This document shows, piece by piece, positions 6,572 through 15,039 of a stretch of DNA of 64,000 nucleotides; within the stretch, counting starts at the first letter, position 1, and the number at the start of each line of letters is the position of its first letter. Under the pieces are notes generated by a model. It did not search any database, was not told where the DNA came from, and saw only the letters and a program-made list of their open reading frames with translations. The translations under genes and the position numbers were made by a program. The DNA is taken from assembly GCA_963839475.1 (NCBI GenBank), contig CAWIVH010000015.1:186001-250000 (forward strand). The letters run 5' to 3'. Origin of the DNA: CAWIVH01 sp963839475. Lineage in GTDB: Bacteria > Acidobacteriota > UBA6911.

Positions 6572-8119
6572 ATGAAAATACATCTAATAAACCCGAGTCA
6601 TGTGTCATTTGGCACATCCGTGATCACACCCCGTTGGCTCTATGTATTGGCAGGGGCCACTCCCACAACCTTCGGAGATCCCATTCTGGTTGATGAAACG
6701 CTCACCTCCATGGACCCGGAACGCATTCATAAGGGCGATGTAGTCGGAATCGGTATTCACACGGGAAACGCGTTGCGAGGATATGAAATCGGAAGGGAGG
6801 CCCGCCTGCGCGGCGCTTATGTCGTGTTCGGGGGAATTCATGCAACGCTATACCCGGAGGAAGCGTTCAGCCACGGACGGGCGCACACCGTGGTGAAGGG
6901 TGATGGCGATGTTGTATGGACAAGGGTGCTCGAGGATTGCTGCAAAGGCGTCCCCGGGTCCGTCTATATGGGTGGGCGTATCGATGCTTCGGATTTTGTC
7001 CCGGCGAGGTGGGACCTGGTGCCGCGCAATCGATATATGTGGGCTTCAGTGCAGACCGTGCGCGGGTGTCCCAAGCACTGTTCCTTCTGTTCAGTCTGGC
7101 GGACCGACGGACAGAAACCCCGGCAAACAGCCACCGATGCGGTTATAGAAGAGATTGTCCAGCTGCGGCGCCTCGGATTCCGATACATTGCGCTAGCCGA
7201 CGACAACTTCTATCCTGTTACCCTAACGGACCTCCGGCAGGCCGAGCGCAGAGGCGACAACCAGCATTTGCAGGAACTCATGACTATGCGGGAGGAGCGG
7301 TTCGAAATGATGGCGCGCCTGGCCATGCTCCCGCCAGATACCGTGTTTTTCACCCAGATTACGATGGAATCGGCTGAGGATCCGGATTTTCTGGAGGCCA
7401 TGTGTAAGGCCAACATCAAAGGGGCGCTGGTCGGGATCGAATCGGTGACGCCGGATGGGCTGAAGGCGGTGTACAAGGATTTCAACCTGGCGGGACAGGA
7501 TTTGGTGGACCGCCTGCGGAAGTTCCGAAGCCATGGCATCCATGTACTGGGCTCATTCATTTTCGGGTTGCCGAGCGACAGGCCCGAGACCTTCGATGCA
7601 ACCGCGAAGGCAGCCCAGGACGCTGAGCTCACCTTTGCGCAGTTCGTAACGCTGACCCCATTCCCTGGGACCGTGGATTTCCTTCGATGGGAAAAAACGT
7701 TGGAGGGCAATGCCAAGACGGTCGAGGGGACTCCGATCAATCGCCATTGGCTGATTCCGCAGATTCTCCGGCCAAAGATTTTCTCGCCCCACCCGACTAT
7801 GTCGGCAGAGGAAATCCGGCTGCGTACCCAGTCGGTGTGGGAACGTTTTTATTCCATGGGATTTATCTGGAGACGTTCGCGTTTTTTGAAATCACTGCGG
7901 GGTCGATTAACTTTCCTGCTCATTTCAAAAATATACCGGCAGATGTATGCGGATACGGGAATTGCCACGGATAGTGCGCGGATAGCAAGGTCGGCGCAAT
8001 GGGCACGATGGCTGGCCAAGCCTTGCCGCCGCTTGTTTTCCGCTCGTCCCATGCCCGGCCTGAAGGTTCCCAAACCTGCAATAGTTGAACTCCGGGTCCA
8101 CCCTCAGCCAGCAGAGTGA
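6572..8119 (+). CDS. B12-binding-domain radical SAM protein
   Basis: A 515-residue protein with an N-terminal cobalamin-binding Rossmann region (about 1-140; GDVVGIGIHTGNALRGYEI, VFGGIHATLYPEEAF) and a radical SAM barrel whose cluster cysteines are C166, C170 and C173 in RGCPKHCSFC. The barrel is followed by a basic C-terminal extension (residues about 400-515). Enzymes of this architecture perform methylations, ring contractions and other difficult carbon chemistry; the substrate cannot be told from sequence. It stands alone between two Crp/Fnr-type genes, and the second of these is a relic, so no partner pathway gene identifies its role. Confidence 0.9.
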   Translation: MKIHLINPSHVSFGTSVITPRWLYVLAGATPTTFGDPILVDETLTSMDPERIHKGDVVGIGIHTGNALRGYEIGREARLRGAYVVFGGIHATLYPEEAFSHGRAHTVVKGDGDVVWTRVLEDCCKGVPGSVYMGGRIDASDFVPARWDLVPRNRYMWASVQTVRGCPKHCSFCSVWRTDGQKPRQTATDAVIEEIVQLRRLGFRYIALADDNFYPVTLTDLRQAERRGDNQHLQELMTMREERFEMMARLAMLPPDTVFFTQITMESAEDPDFLEAMCKANIKGALVGIESVTPDGLKAVYKDFNLAGQDLVDRLRKFRSHGIHVLGSFIFGLPSDRPETFDATAKAAQDAELTFAQFVTLTPFPGTVDFLRWEKTLEGNAKTVEGTPINRHWLIPQILRPKIFSPHPTMSAEEIRLRTQSVWERFYSMGFIWRRSRFLKSLRGRLTFLLISKIYRQMYADTGIATDSARIARSAQWARWLAKPCRRLFSARPMPGLKVPKPAIVELRVHPQPAE

Positions 8120-8157
8120 GGTTAGGAGGCCGAACAAAAAGCAACAGGCTCCAGCCG

Positions 8158-8603
8158 ATTTCTTCGGCGAGGGATGCCTGGCAGGCCAGCCCTTGCGCAT
8201 GTCAACGGCGATTGCGATCAGCGATTGCAGCCTCTTCCGTTTTGAAAGAACCCTGAAGTCGAGGTTACTGCATGAAAGGCACGAAATCTCAGAATTATTT
8301 GTCACGCACCTGCTTTCGCGGAACATGCGGTTTGAAGCGGATCTTGTAGACCAGCTCTTCAATTCCAGTGAAAGGCGCCTGGCACGCATTCTGCTGCAGC
8401 TTTCGCACTTCGGGAAAGAAAGTAGAGCCGAAATGGTGCTCTCCCGGGTAAGCCAGGAGTCTCTGGCTCAAATGATCGGTACGACCCGGTCACTGGTCAG
8501 GCGTTTTAGGGATAAGTTCAAGAAGATGGGTTTTGTCGAAAACAGTGAAAAGGGAGGGTTGACGGTCCACAGCAGCCTTCTGAGCATAATCCTGCACGAT
8601 TAA
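8158..8603 (+). pseudogene. 5'-truncated Crp/Fnr-family regulator (relic)
   Basis: From FFGEGCLAGQ onward this frame matches the complete regulator at 5583-6245 almost throughout, including the dimer helix, the SSERRLARILLQLSHFGKES segment and the HTH (VSQESLAQMIGTTRSLV). The first 70 or so residues of the sensor beta-roll are missing. Upstream of the break, the frame only runs back into the end of the radical SAM gene and unrelated sequence. An AGGAGG at 8126-8131 is not followed by a start codon in this frame. If translated at all, it would be a DNA-binding domain without a sensor. Confidence 0.75.
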
Positions 8604-8904
8604 CAGGATTTATGATAGGCAGGCTCGTTGAGAACCTCGTCTCGTTTCGGCCGGCGCTTGGATTCTTATTTCACAATCGAGGTAGTGCACTCTCCGGACA
8701 TTGATTCTTTACTATCGTTCGGCGCTTATCCACGAGCACCTGCAATACCATAAAAAAGTCGCCCTATTCATGGAGTTGGGTGCTGAGGAACAGGCAGGGC
8801 ATTCGGGCCCTGCCCGCAATCTTGTTGGATTGTGCTCTCTGCGCATCCGGATGAAGAGCGCAGCTTCCTTGGGGTATTACAGAAACCCTCGGCCGGCGAG
8901 GGGC
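8604..8904. other. intergenic with a GC-rich hairpin
   Basis: About 300 bases between two converging units. At 8793-8814, GGCAGGGC and GCCCTGCC form a perfect 8-bp stem with a 6-base loop. It could end transcription from either side, although no T-run follows. No coding sequence is supported. Confidence 0.4.
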
Positions 8905-9246
8905 TTAATACAATTCCTGGCCACGAGGTCGCCTGGGACGATCGTTTTCGCGGGGTCCCCTGCGATTCGAATCCCGTCCGCCAAACTCCCGTTTCTTCTG
9001 CGGCCGTGCTTCGTTCACCGTCAAGGCTCGACCCGACAGAACTTGTCCATTCAACGATTTTACAGCAGTGTCGAGATTTGCCTCCGGAGCCAATTCGGCG
9101 AAGGCAAAGCCTCTCGAACGCCCGGTTTCCACTTCCCGCATAATGGTCACGCTCGCTACGGGTACGCTGCGGCTGGCAAAAAGTTCATTCAGTTCGGCAT
9201 CGGCCACTTTGAACGACAGGTTTCCTATGAACAACTTGGTGGGCAT
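8905..9246 (-). CDS. RRM-type RNA-binding protein
   Basis: A 113-residue protein with one RNA-recognition motif (residues about 3-80). RNP2 is LFIGNL and RNP1 is RGFAFAEL, so the RNA-contacting aromatics are in place. The C-terminal 30 residues are an Arg/Gly/Asn-rich tail (GGRDSNRRGPREND), typical of small bacterial glycine- or arginine-rich RNA-binding proteins, which are often cold-induced. The adjacent cold-shock gene lies upstream on the same strand, but a strong terminator hairpin sits between them, so this gene probably depends on read-through or its own promoter. Confidence 0.93.
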   Translation of the reverse strand: MPTKLFIGNLSFKVADAELNELFASRSVPVASVTIMREVETGRSRGFAFAELAPEANLDTAVKSLNGQVLSGRALTVNEARPQKKREFGGRDSNRRGPRENDRPRRPRGQELY

Positions 9247-9275
9247 AAACTCTCGATTCCAATTTAAGAATTCAC

Positions 9276-9305
9276 AAAAAAGAGGTCCCGGAACCCGGGA
9301 CCTCT
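9276..9305 (-). terminator. rho-independent terminator of the cold-shock gene
   Basis: An 11-bp perfect stem, AGAGGTCCCGG / CCGGGACCTCT with a 3-base loop, is followed on the minus strand by a run of six T. It lies just past the cold-shock stop codon and before the RRM gene. Confidence 0.85.
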
Positions 9306-9324
9306 ACAAAAAATTTCGACCGGG

Positions 9325-9528
9325 TTACAGTTTCGTAACGTTCTGCGCCTGTAGCCCTTTGGGGCCCCGCGTCACTTCGAACTCGATACGGTCACCTTCG
9401 TTGAGCGATTTGAATCCCTCAGCCTGAATGGCGGAATGGTGAACAAATACATCGTCGCCGGATGCACGGCTGATGAAGCCGTAGCCCTTGTCATTGTTGA
9501 ACCACTTTACTGTTCCTTCTTCTTTCAT
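9325..9528 (-). CDS. cold-shock protein (CspA family)
   Basis: A 67-residue single cold-shock domain, normal family length. RNP1 appears as KGYGFI and RNP2 as VFVHHS, preceded by the invariant GTVKWFN start. Such proteins bind single-stranded RNA or DNA and keep mRNA unstructured. A GAGGA ribosome-binding site is six bases before the ATG. A long untranslated stretch (9529-9630) precedes it, as is common for cold-shock mRNAs. A clear terminator follows at 9276-9305. The neighbouring RRM gene points to a shared RNA-chaperone theme. Confidence 0.97.
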   Translation of the reverse strand: MKEEGTVKWFNNDKGYGFISRASGDDVFVHHSAIQAEGFKSLNEGDRIEFEVTRGPKGLQAQNVTKL

Positions 9529-9621
9529 TTCTTGTCCTCAATTATTCACGCTCTAGGAGCGGAGATTTTTTTCCGACTGCACTGTACTCCTGTTCTCGTC
9601 ACCATTCGGGATTCTTCGGCC

Positions 9622-9664
9622 AAAAACAAAAAAGGCTGCGCTCTCAATATCAGGAGACGCAGCC
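9622..9664 (-). terminator. rho-independent terminator, minus strand
   Basis: On the minus strand GGCTGCGTCTC pairs with GAG(A)GCGCAGCC with one bulged base and is followed by TTTTTTGTTTTTG. It lies downstream of the hydrolase relic (9790-10257) and upstream of the cold-shock gene, so it isolates the latter from upstream transcription. Confidence 0.75.
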
Positions 9665-9789
9665 GCATTTCGTTACGATTGGTACAAAAACCTGATCAGA
9701 CAGGAGGGCATTATACCTTGGATCCAAGTCCATTGCAAGGAATTACCTTTTCCGGCATACCCTCCAGCTTCAGATTTGAGGTTCAGTGC

Positions 9790-10257
9790 CTACCGAAGAA
9801 CAGTACTGGCCTTTGCCTCATCTATGTACCGTTGCACATCCTCGGGAAGCAGCAATCGCTTCTTTTGGAGCTTGGTGGCCTCCTTCGTAACCTGCCCCAC
9901 ATATCCGTTGTGATCCTTATAGCGTTCTTCGAGCGAGAGCCGCGGATCACCCTCAGTGATGCGCTCAGCTCGCGAGCTTTTAAATGGTATCCACTGGCCT
10001 GACGCCTCACACCCATCAGGGCCGCCAAATTCGTCTGCTTTTGAATAGCGCAGGAAGGAGATGAAATCGCGCGTGGCGGCGAACCCGATTCCACCCACCA
10101 CCGGATCTTTCGCCGTATATGTAAACTCGTAGATCGCACTTTGCTGGAACGATGTTCCAGCAGGCAGCAACCTGATGGATGTTCCGGGATGGATTTTGCT
10201 TGACAACTCATTGCTTAGGATAGGAAGAATGGACTGTCGTTGGGGGACGGGAATCAC
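9790..10257 (-). pseudogene. internally deleted alpha/beta-hydrolase-domain protein (Abhydrolase_10-like)
   Basis: This 155-codon frame starts at GTG 10257. Its first part (SIRLLPAGTSFQQSAIYEF, KDPVVGGIGFAATRDFISF) reads like the segment just before the catalytic core of large Abhydrolase_10-type exported hydrolases. The last part (GCEASGQWIPF, GDPRLSLEERY, LLLPEDVQRYI) reads like their extreme C-terminus. In intact relatives several hundred residues, including the nucleophile elbow, lie between these parts; here they join in frame near residue 75. The N-terminal region is also missing. It is therefore most likely a non-functional relic, though translated ends cannot be excluded. Confidence 0.65.
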
Positions 10258-10343
10258 TGTATTCTACTGCTGATGAACAGAGAGCCTCCATTCCTCGCCA
10301 TGGTACCAAATTTGTTCTGTATTCAACCAGATGGGATAACCGT

Positions 10344-11432
10344 ATGAAAAAGCTGCTCGTGAAAAGTTTGCTGTTATTGCTGGTTTGTTCCGTAATCGTC
10401 CTCGTTTTACAGGCGCAGCAGCGCCAGATCAAAGAACCGGGATTGCAGGATACGCTGCTCTTGAAGGATTACAAGCCGCAATCCATTTTCAAGACGCCGC
10501 AGACCCAGGTCCTGAAGGCGAAGTACCCGGCCATTGACATGCACATGCATGCCCCCCGCCAGGGCGATCTGAAAACCGCCGCTGCCGAATTGCTGAAAAA
10601 CATGGATGCATGCGGCATTCAGAAAACCATTCTCTTTTGCGGCACCGGAAAGGCATTCGATGACAATGCCGCCGTGTTCGGGAAATACCCCGATCGCATC
10701 GAATTGTGGTGCGGGCTTGAATTTTCCGGCAATGTTCCAGCTTCGACCATTGCCGAACTCGAGAGGTGCGTAAAGCTCGGCGCCAAAGGCGTTGGCGAGA
10801 TCAGCGATAAAGGGTCCGGACTGCGTGGGGCCAATCCGCCCATGCATATCGATGATGCGCGCATGGATCCCGTCCTGGATAAATTGGCCGAACTGAAGCT
10901 GCCCATCAACGTTCACATGGGCGATCCGCAATGGATGTACGAAAAGATGGACCCCACCAATGATCTGCTGTTCGAAGCCCTCTACTTCCGACTCGACAAC
11001 AAGCCGGGTATTTTTAATCTTCAGCAGATGGTAGGCGCCCTGGAAGGCGCCCTGAAAAAGCATCCGAAAACGACCTTTGTCGCCTGCCATTTCTTGAACC
11101 AGACATTCGACCTGAGCCGTCTTGGAGTCATGTTGGACAAGTATCCCAACCTGTATGCCGACGGATCTCAGAGAGAATGCTATCTTGCGGCCATCCCCAG
11201 GTTTGGAAAGCAGTTCATAGAAAAGTACGCTGACCGCATAACGTATGGCACGGATCAGGGTTACAGCCTGGCGATGTATCGTAACACCTTCCATATCTGG
11301 GAAACGCTCGACGAGCATTTCTACGCGTGGGATGTCGCGAACACGCGATTTGCCCTCTCCGGGTTAGGACTCAGCGATGCGACCCTGAAAAAGATGTACC
11401 GTGACAATGCGCTGAAGTTTTTGAAAAAGTAG
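10344..11432 (+). CDS. exported amidohydrolase-family (Amidohydro_2) metal hydrolase
   Basis: A 362-residue protein with a Sec signal (residues 1-25, hydrophobic core LLLLLVCSVIVLVLQAQ) and an Amidohydro_2 TIM barrel. The metal-binding HxH is H67/H69 in IDMHMHAP. Later metal ligands are likely in the NVHMGD strand and in ACHF, and YGTDQGYS provides the catalytic Asp. Relatives act as decarboxylases or lactonases; the substrate here is unknown. It stands alone on the plus strand. A 10-bp hairpin (11522-11550) lies 90 bases downstream. Confidence 0.85.
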   Translation: MKKLLVKSLLLLLVCSVIVLVLQAQQRQIKEPGLQDTLLLKDYKPQSIFKTPQTQVLKAKYPAIDMHMHAPRQGDLKTAAAELLKNMDACGIQKTILFCGTGKAFDDNAAVFGKYPDRIELWCGLEFSGNVPASTIAELERCVKLGAKGVGEISDKGSGLRGANPPMHIDDARMDPVLDKLAELKLPINVHMGDPQWMYEKMDPTNDLLFEALYFRLDNKPGIFNLQQMVGALEGALKKHPKTTFVACHFLNQTFDLSRLGVMLDKYPNLYADGSQRECYLAAIPRFGKQFIEKYADRITYGTDQGYSLAMYRNTFHIWETLDEHFYAWDVANTRFALSGLGLSDATLKKMYRDNALKFLKK

Positions 11433-12006
11433 CTCAGTGATCGCAAGCCGACGGGGGATTGCGGAGGCTTTCGAATTCCGCACGCTCTTGTTTCCCGCTT
11501 CGCTCGAAATACATGGGTGGACAGAAGCCGGCATTTAGCACCGGCTTCTGTGGCTATTACATCAAGATGCCGGGATCGCTCTTCGGTTTGACGGAGTCGA
11601 ACGGCAGTTCCTTTTAATCGGCTCCCCCCGACACTCGCGTGGGGGGAGCCTCCCCTTGCAGCCCCGGATCGGGGAAGTCGTCAGTGTGTCCGGCATGGTT
11701 TACATAATTCCCTCCGCCTCCATGCGACGAACCAGCCCAGTCCACTCCCTCCTTTGAAGTCGTCAGAATTTTGAGTGAAGAGCCCGCCGCATCGAATCCT
11801 CACACACCGGCCGGCAGGAAGGAAAGTTTTGCCTGCCTGGAAGACTTTACTTCGAGCTCGGAATTATCAAAAAAAGCCAAGCATAAGAATTAAGTGCCTG
11901 AACGGAGGCCAAGTTCTGGGTTATATTGACAACATAGCGACTCTTGGGCACCGGAGAAAATCTCCTCCTGTTTATATCTATAAAATGTGTCGCAATGGAG
12001 ATATTG
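11433..12006. other. intergenic with two strong hairpins
   Basis: About 570 bases without a supported gene. CAGAAGCCGG / CCGGCTTCTG (11522-11550) forms a perfect 10-bp stem with a 9-base loop. GGCTCCCCCC / GGGGGGAGCC (11620-11650) forms another 10-bp stem with an 11-base loop. Neither is followed by a clear T-run, so they may be rho-independent-like terminators of weak type, mRNA-stabilising structures or small-RNA parts. Confidence 0.45.
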
Positions 12007-12897
12007 ATGACCCCAGTATCCCTAATCCAACCCCTGTTTGATGGCAAGGTCGATATAGTGGGTGATGTTCACGGGCAGATCGGAGCACTCCGCGCACTTC
12101 TCCACCACCTCGGGTATGGTGAGGATGGTTCTCATCCGGACGGACGCCAGCCGGTTTTTGTCGGCGATCTGACCGATAGAGGTCCGGACAGCCCCGCCGT
12201 CGTAAGATTCATCAAGCAGTTGGTCGATTCCGGCCGGGCACAGTGCGTTTTGGGGAACCACGATTTCAATATTTTGTGCCGGAAGGAAAAAAAGGAAAAC
12301 CCATGGTTTTACGGGAAGCCGGCCTCCACCTCAGACTCGCCGGGAGGCGAAGTATTGGCTGATGACGATGACAGAGCCATAATACTCGGGTTTTTCGGTA
12401 CGCTGCCTCTTGCCCTGGAACGCAGCGACCTGCTCGTGGTGCATGCCTATTGGGATGAAGCTACGGTGGATATTTGCCGCGGTGCCAACTGCGCAAAAAC
12501 AATGTATGAGGAGCACTATCGGCGCATCCAGAATGAGCTGGATGGTGTTTCGGATGAGTGCGATCGGAAACTTGCGCATCAGAACAGGAACCCCGTCAAA
12601 CTGCTCACCTCCGGTCCTGAAGAACGAGCCGCGGCGACTTTCATCGCGGGAGGTGAAAAGCAGTACGGATCGCGTGTCCCATGGTGGGAGCAGTATGAAG
12701 ACGAACGCATTTGCGTCTTCGGACACTATTCCAAACCATACGGCGAACCGCATGGATGCGGGAAGGCCATCTGCGTCGATTATGGCGCCGCCTATCGCAG
12801 CCGCCGTCAAGATCCGCGGCTGAGGCTGGCTGCCGCCCGGTTTCCCGAGAAGAAACTGGTATTCGACGACGGGCAGGAAGAATTTCTGAATATTTGA
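12007..12897 (+). CDS. metallophosphoesterase (PPP-like phosphatase)
   Basis: A 296-residue calcineurin-like phosphoesterase. The dimetal motifs are all present: GDVHG at 19-23, GDLTDRG at 53-59, GNHD at 83-86, then VVHAYW and a late GHYSKPYG histidine. The GDxxDRG form places it with bacterial PPP-type protein/diadenosine-tetraphosphate phosphatases rather than the general MPE group. A GGAG site six bases before 12007 fixes the start; longer in-frame ATGs lack one. It is monocistronic and faces the cytochrome gene on the other strand. Confidence 0.88.
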   Translation: MTPVSLIQPLFDGKVDIVGDVHGQIGALRALLHHLGYGEDGSHPDGRQPVFVGDLTDRGPDSPAVVRFIKQLVDSGRAQCVLGNHDFNILCRKEKKENPWFYGKPASTSDSPGGEVLADDDDRAIILGFFGTLPLALERSDLLVVHAYWDEATVDICRGANCAKTMYEEHYRRIQNELDGVSDECDRKLAHQNRNPVKLLTSGPEERAAATFIAGGEKQYGSRVPWWEQYEDERICVFGHYSKPYGEPHGCGKAICVDYGAAYRSRRQDPRLRLAAARFPEKKLVFDDGQEEFLNI

Positions 12898-12937
12898 CCG
12901 ATCCTGTCTGATCGCGGGTCCACGGGGTAAAGGAGAA

Positions 12938-12974
12938 CACGACGGGGGACGGATAGAGCAGGTCCCCCGTCGTG
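12938..12974. terminator. long perfect hairpin between converging genes
   Basis: CACGACGGGGGAC and GTCCCCCGTCGTG form a perfect 13-bp stem with an 11-base loop, placed between the phosphoesterase and cytochrome genes, which converge. No T-run follows on either strand. A bidirectional terminator is the simplest reading. Confidence 0.55.
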
Positions 12975-13048
12975 CCTTGACGGGGAGAAACCGGAACACC
13001 TCTGGGCCGGCCGGGAAGGGAATCCTCAATCCGGACGGCCGCTGGTTA

Positions 13049-14260
13049 CTATCTGTGAACTACTTCAACATCCTTTTCACGGCCCGGACCGTGACATTGG
13101 ATGCAACGCTCTCTCACCTGACCCTTCGCGATAGATGCCTGATCTGTGCTGAATGAAGCTCCCCCGGTCCCAATCATATGCTGCCTGGCATCCGCTCCGT
13201 CGTGACATCCGGAACACGCCGAGGCGGTTGGCGTGATCTTTACGTCATTGGCCGGGTCATTGTCGATCAGGTTAAAGGTCGAACTCGAAGTGGCGGTAAT
13301 AATGCTGCGGGTGTTAATCGTGGTTCCTCTAACATTCGGCTGAGGCGTGCCGGGGCCCACGGGGTAATAGCTGTTGTCGACATGACAGGTAGTGCAGGTT
13401 CTCAGCCTGTCCCTTCCTCCCGGGAATGGAATCGAGGTGAAGTCGGCGACGAGATGGTTGAATCCGATCATAACCAGGGGTGTGTGACGGAACCCGGCGG
13501 CCGTCGAGTGGATCCCGTGAACCATCCTTTTGAAGTCCGTCGGCATTTCCGGCCCATCTCCGGCCCATCTGTATCCGACATCGGTGACGTTGGAATTGTG
13601 GCAGATCACACATACCTGTACGTTATCGACTCGATTGTTTCCGTGCGCGGACAGCGGCTGGTGGCAGACATTGCAGCGGCTGGTTTCCACGACGGTCCGC
13701 CGGGCGTTGAGTGCGTTACCAGCAATGATGAAGAACTTGACTACGCTCTTGACCGGGACCCGGACTGTCCACTTGCCCAGCGCATCGAGACCCGCGGGAT
13801 GCCCCTCTATCGCAGCGACTCCGGATCCGCTTGCATCCGGCGGGATCGGTTTTGTTGAAGTCGCGGTACAGATGAGGTAGCTATCGATTGACACACTCGA
13901 GCTGAGGGCATTTATTCCTATGGGCAGAGACGGGCCCGTCTTGCCACCAGTCAGAGTTGTCGGGATGGTTGAACCTGCGTTCGTATAATCCTTGGTATTC
14001 CAACCTATCTGAATAAACAGGCGGCTGGTGCCATTCGCCGTCTGCGTGAAGGCCGGATCGGTTTTCAAGTCGTAGCGCAGATTCCCATTACTGGGATTAG
14101 TCACCTCGAATGTGACGACCGGATACTCGCCGGGTGCGGTTTTGCTGATGCTGATGATGTTATATTGAAACTGTGGCGAATCGGCAAACGATGGTAAAGC
14201 TTGAGCAAGGACTAAGACAAAAACCGCTGTGATCGCGGATTTTTTCAGACTTGGTTTCAT
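13049..14260 (-). CDS. five-haem OmcA/MtrC-like multihaem c-type cytochrome
   Basis: A 403-residue exported cytochrome. Signal peptide at residues 1-26. Residues about 27-190 form a beta-sandwich-type domain, followed by five CxxCH haem sites at 196-200, 217-221, 289-293, 349-353 and 386-390. The HGxH element and the spacing match the OmcA/MtrC outer-surface cytochrome family, but those usually bind ten haems. No lipoprotein cysteine is seen after the signal. A GGAGG site seven bases before 14260 fixes the start. No porin or other cytochrome gene is adjacent, so its electron partner is unknown. Confidence 0.85.
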   Translation of the reverse strand: MKPSLKKSAITAVFVLVLAQALPSFADSPQFQYNIISISKTAPGEYPVVTFEVTNPSNGNLRYDLKTDPAFTQTANGTSRLFIQIGWNTKDYTNAGSTIPTTLTGGKTGPSLPIGINALSSSVSIDSYLICTATSTKPIPPDASGSGVAAIEGHPAGLDALGKWTVRVPVKSVVKFFIIAGNALNARRTVVETSRCNVCHQPLSAHGNNRVDNVQVCVICHNSNVTDVGYRWAGDGPEMPTDFKRMVHGIHSTAAGFRHTPLVMIGFNHLVADFTSIPFPGGRDRLRTCTTCHVDNSYYPVGPGTPQPNVRGTTINTRSIITATSSSTFNLIDNDPANDVKITPTASACSGCHDGADARQHMIGTGGASFSTDQASIAKGQVRERCIQCHGPGREKDVEVVHR

Positions 14261-15039
14261 TATCCCTCCTGATGGGTGCTTGAACAGATAATTCAACGAC
14301 AGGCAAAACAGGACTTGAGCTCTGGGCGAATCGGGAAAGCCTGCATATCCGCATGCAGCGCTCTTTAGTTCGAGAACCGCCGGGCAAAATCCGGAGGCGT
14401 TCACGAACAGGTGCAATGCATTCCGTTAGATATCCAACGATGCGGCAGTGAGCCCCGGCGCAGTCCGGCATCCCCCTTTCATGACGAACCTGAAGGGGTA
14501 AACCTCCAATGGGCCCGGAAAGCCTTCCTCCGGCGACTGCTGGCATCCCTCGATTGAGGCAGAAATGACGAAGCGCGCCTATTAGAGAAGGTCCTTACGG
14601 ATTGCCGACTTTACGATGATCCTGATGCTTCATTCGCTGAGGTCTGCTGCAAAACCTGAATTGTCACACCTCAGGCTCGCAGCGGATCATGTTTCATTGG
14701 GATTAAGCAATTAGTTGGCCAAATTGGCAGGCGGTTTCGCTGAAATGCCATGCAGACCTGCAATTGATTAACAGCAATGAAGTTAATCGATTATTCAAGG
14801 CGGAAAAGTCCTCTTCACGGCAACGATGGAAGGACAAAGGGAGAGGATATCAGGGATAAATTCCTCTTCAGGCTGCGATCAAAACCTTAGGGGTGCCAGA
14901 ACCTTGGCCGGCAAAAGAGCGTTACTGATACCACCCATTTTCCGGGTTGCTGCCTGCACTGATAGTTGGGGCGTTTGCCGCCACAATTTGGAGGCTGAAT
15001 ATGAGGGGACAAGCCATCTATCCGGCTTCGGGCGATTAG
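14261..15039. other. intergenic, no gene recognised
   Basis: About 780 bases between two minus-strand units. It holds the cytochrome promoter and leader, with an imperfect hairpin at about 14374-14402 on the minus strand. No convincing riboswitch or coding sequence; a 79-codon plus-strand frame at 14826-15065 shows no family features. Confidence 0.4.

Noticed and set aside
6601..6616. Operator-like dyad TGTGTCATTTGGCACA
   Set aside because: It is imperfect and lies inside coding sequence after the radical SAM start, so it is not listed as a feature, though noted with the dyad at 5518.
8965..8995. Another TTCGAATCCC tRNA-like stretch
   Set aside because: It lies within the Arg-rich tail of the RRM gene and has no cloverleaf around it.
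10407..11318. Long minus-strand ORF of 303 codons
   Set aside because: It is antisense to the amidohydrolase, whose signal peptide and metal motifs are clear. The antisense product has no recognisable domain.
14261..14480. Possible c-di-GMP (GEMM) riboswitch before the multihaem cytochrome
   Set aside because: A GCCTCCGG segment and a hairpin are present, but the conserved GGCAAACC and GGGACGCAAAGCC order is missing.
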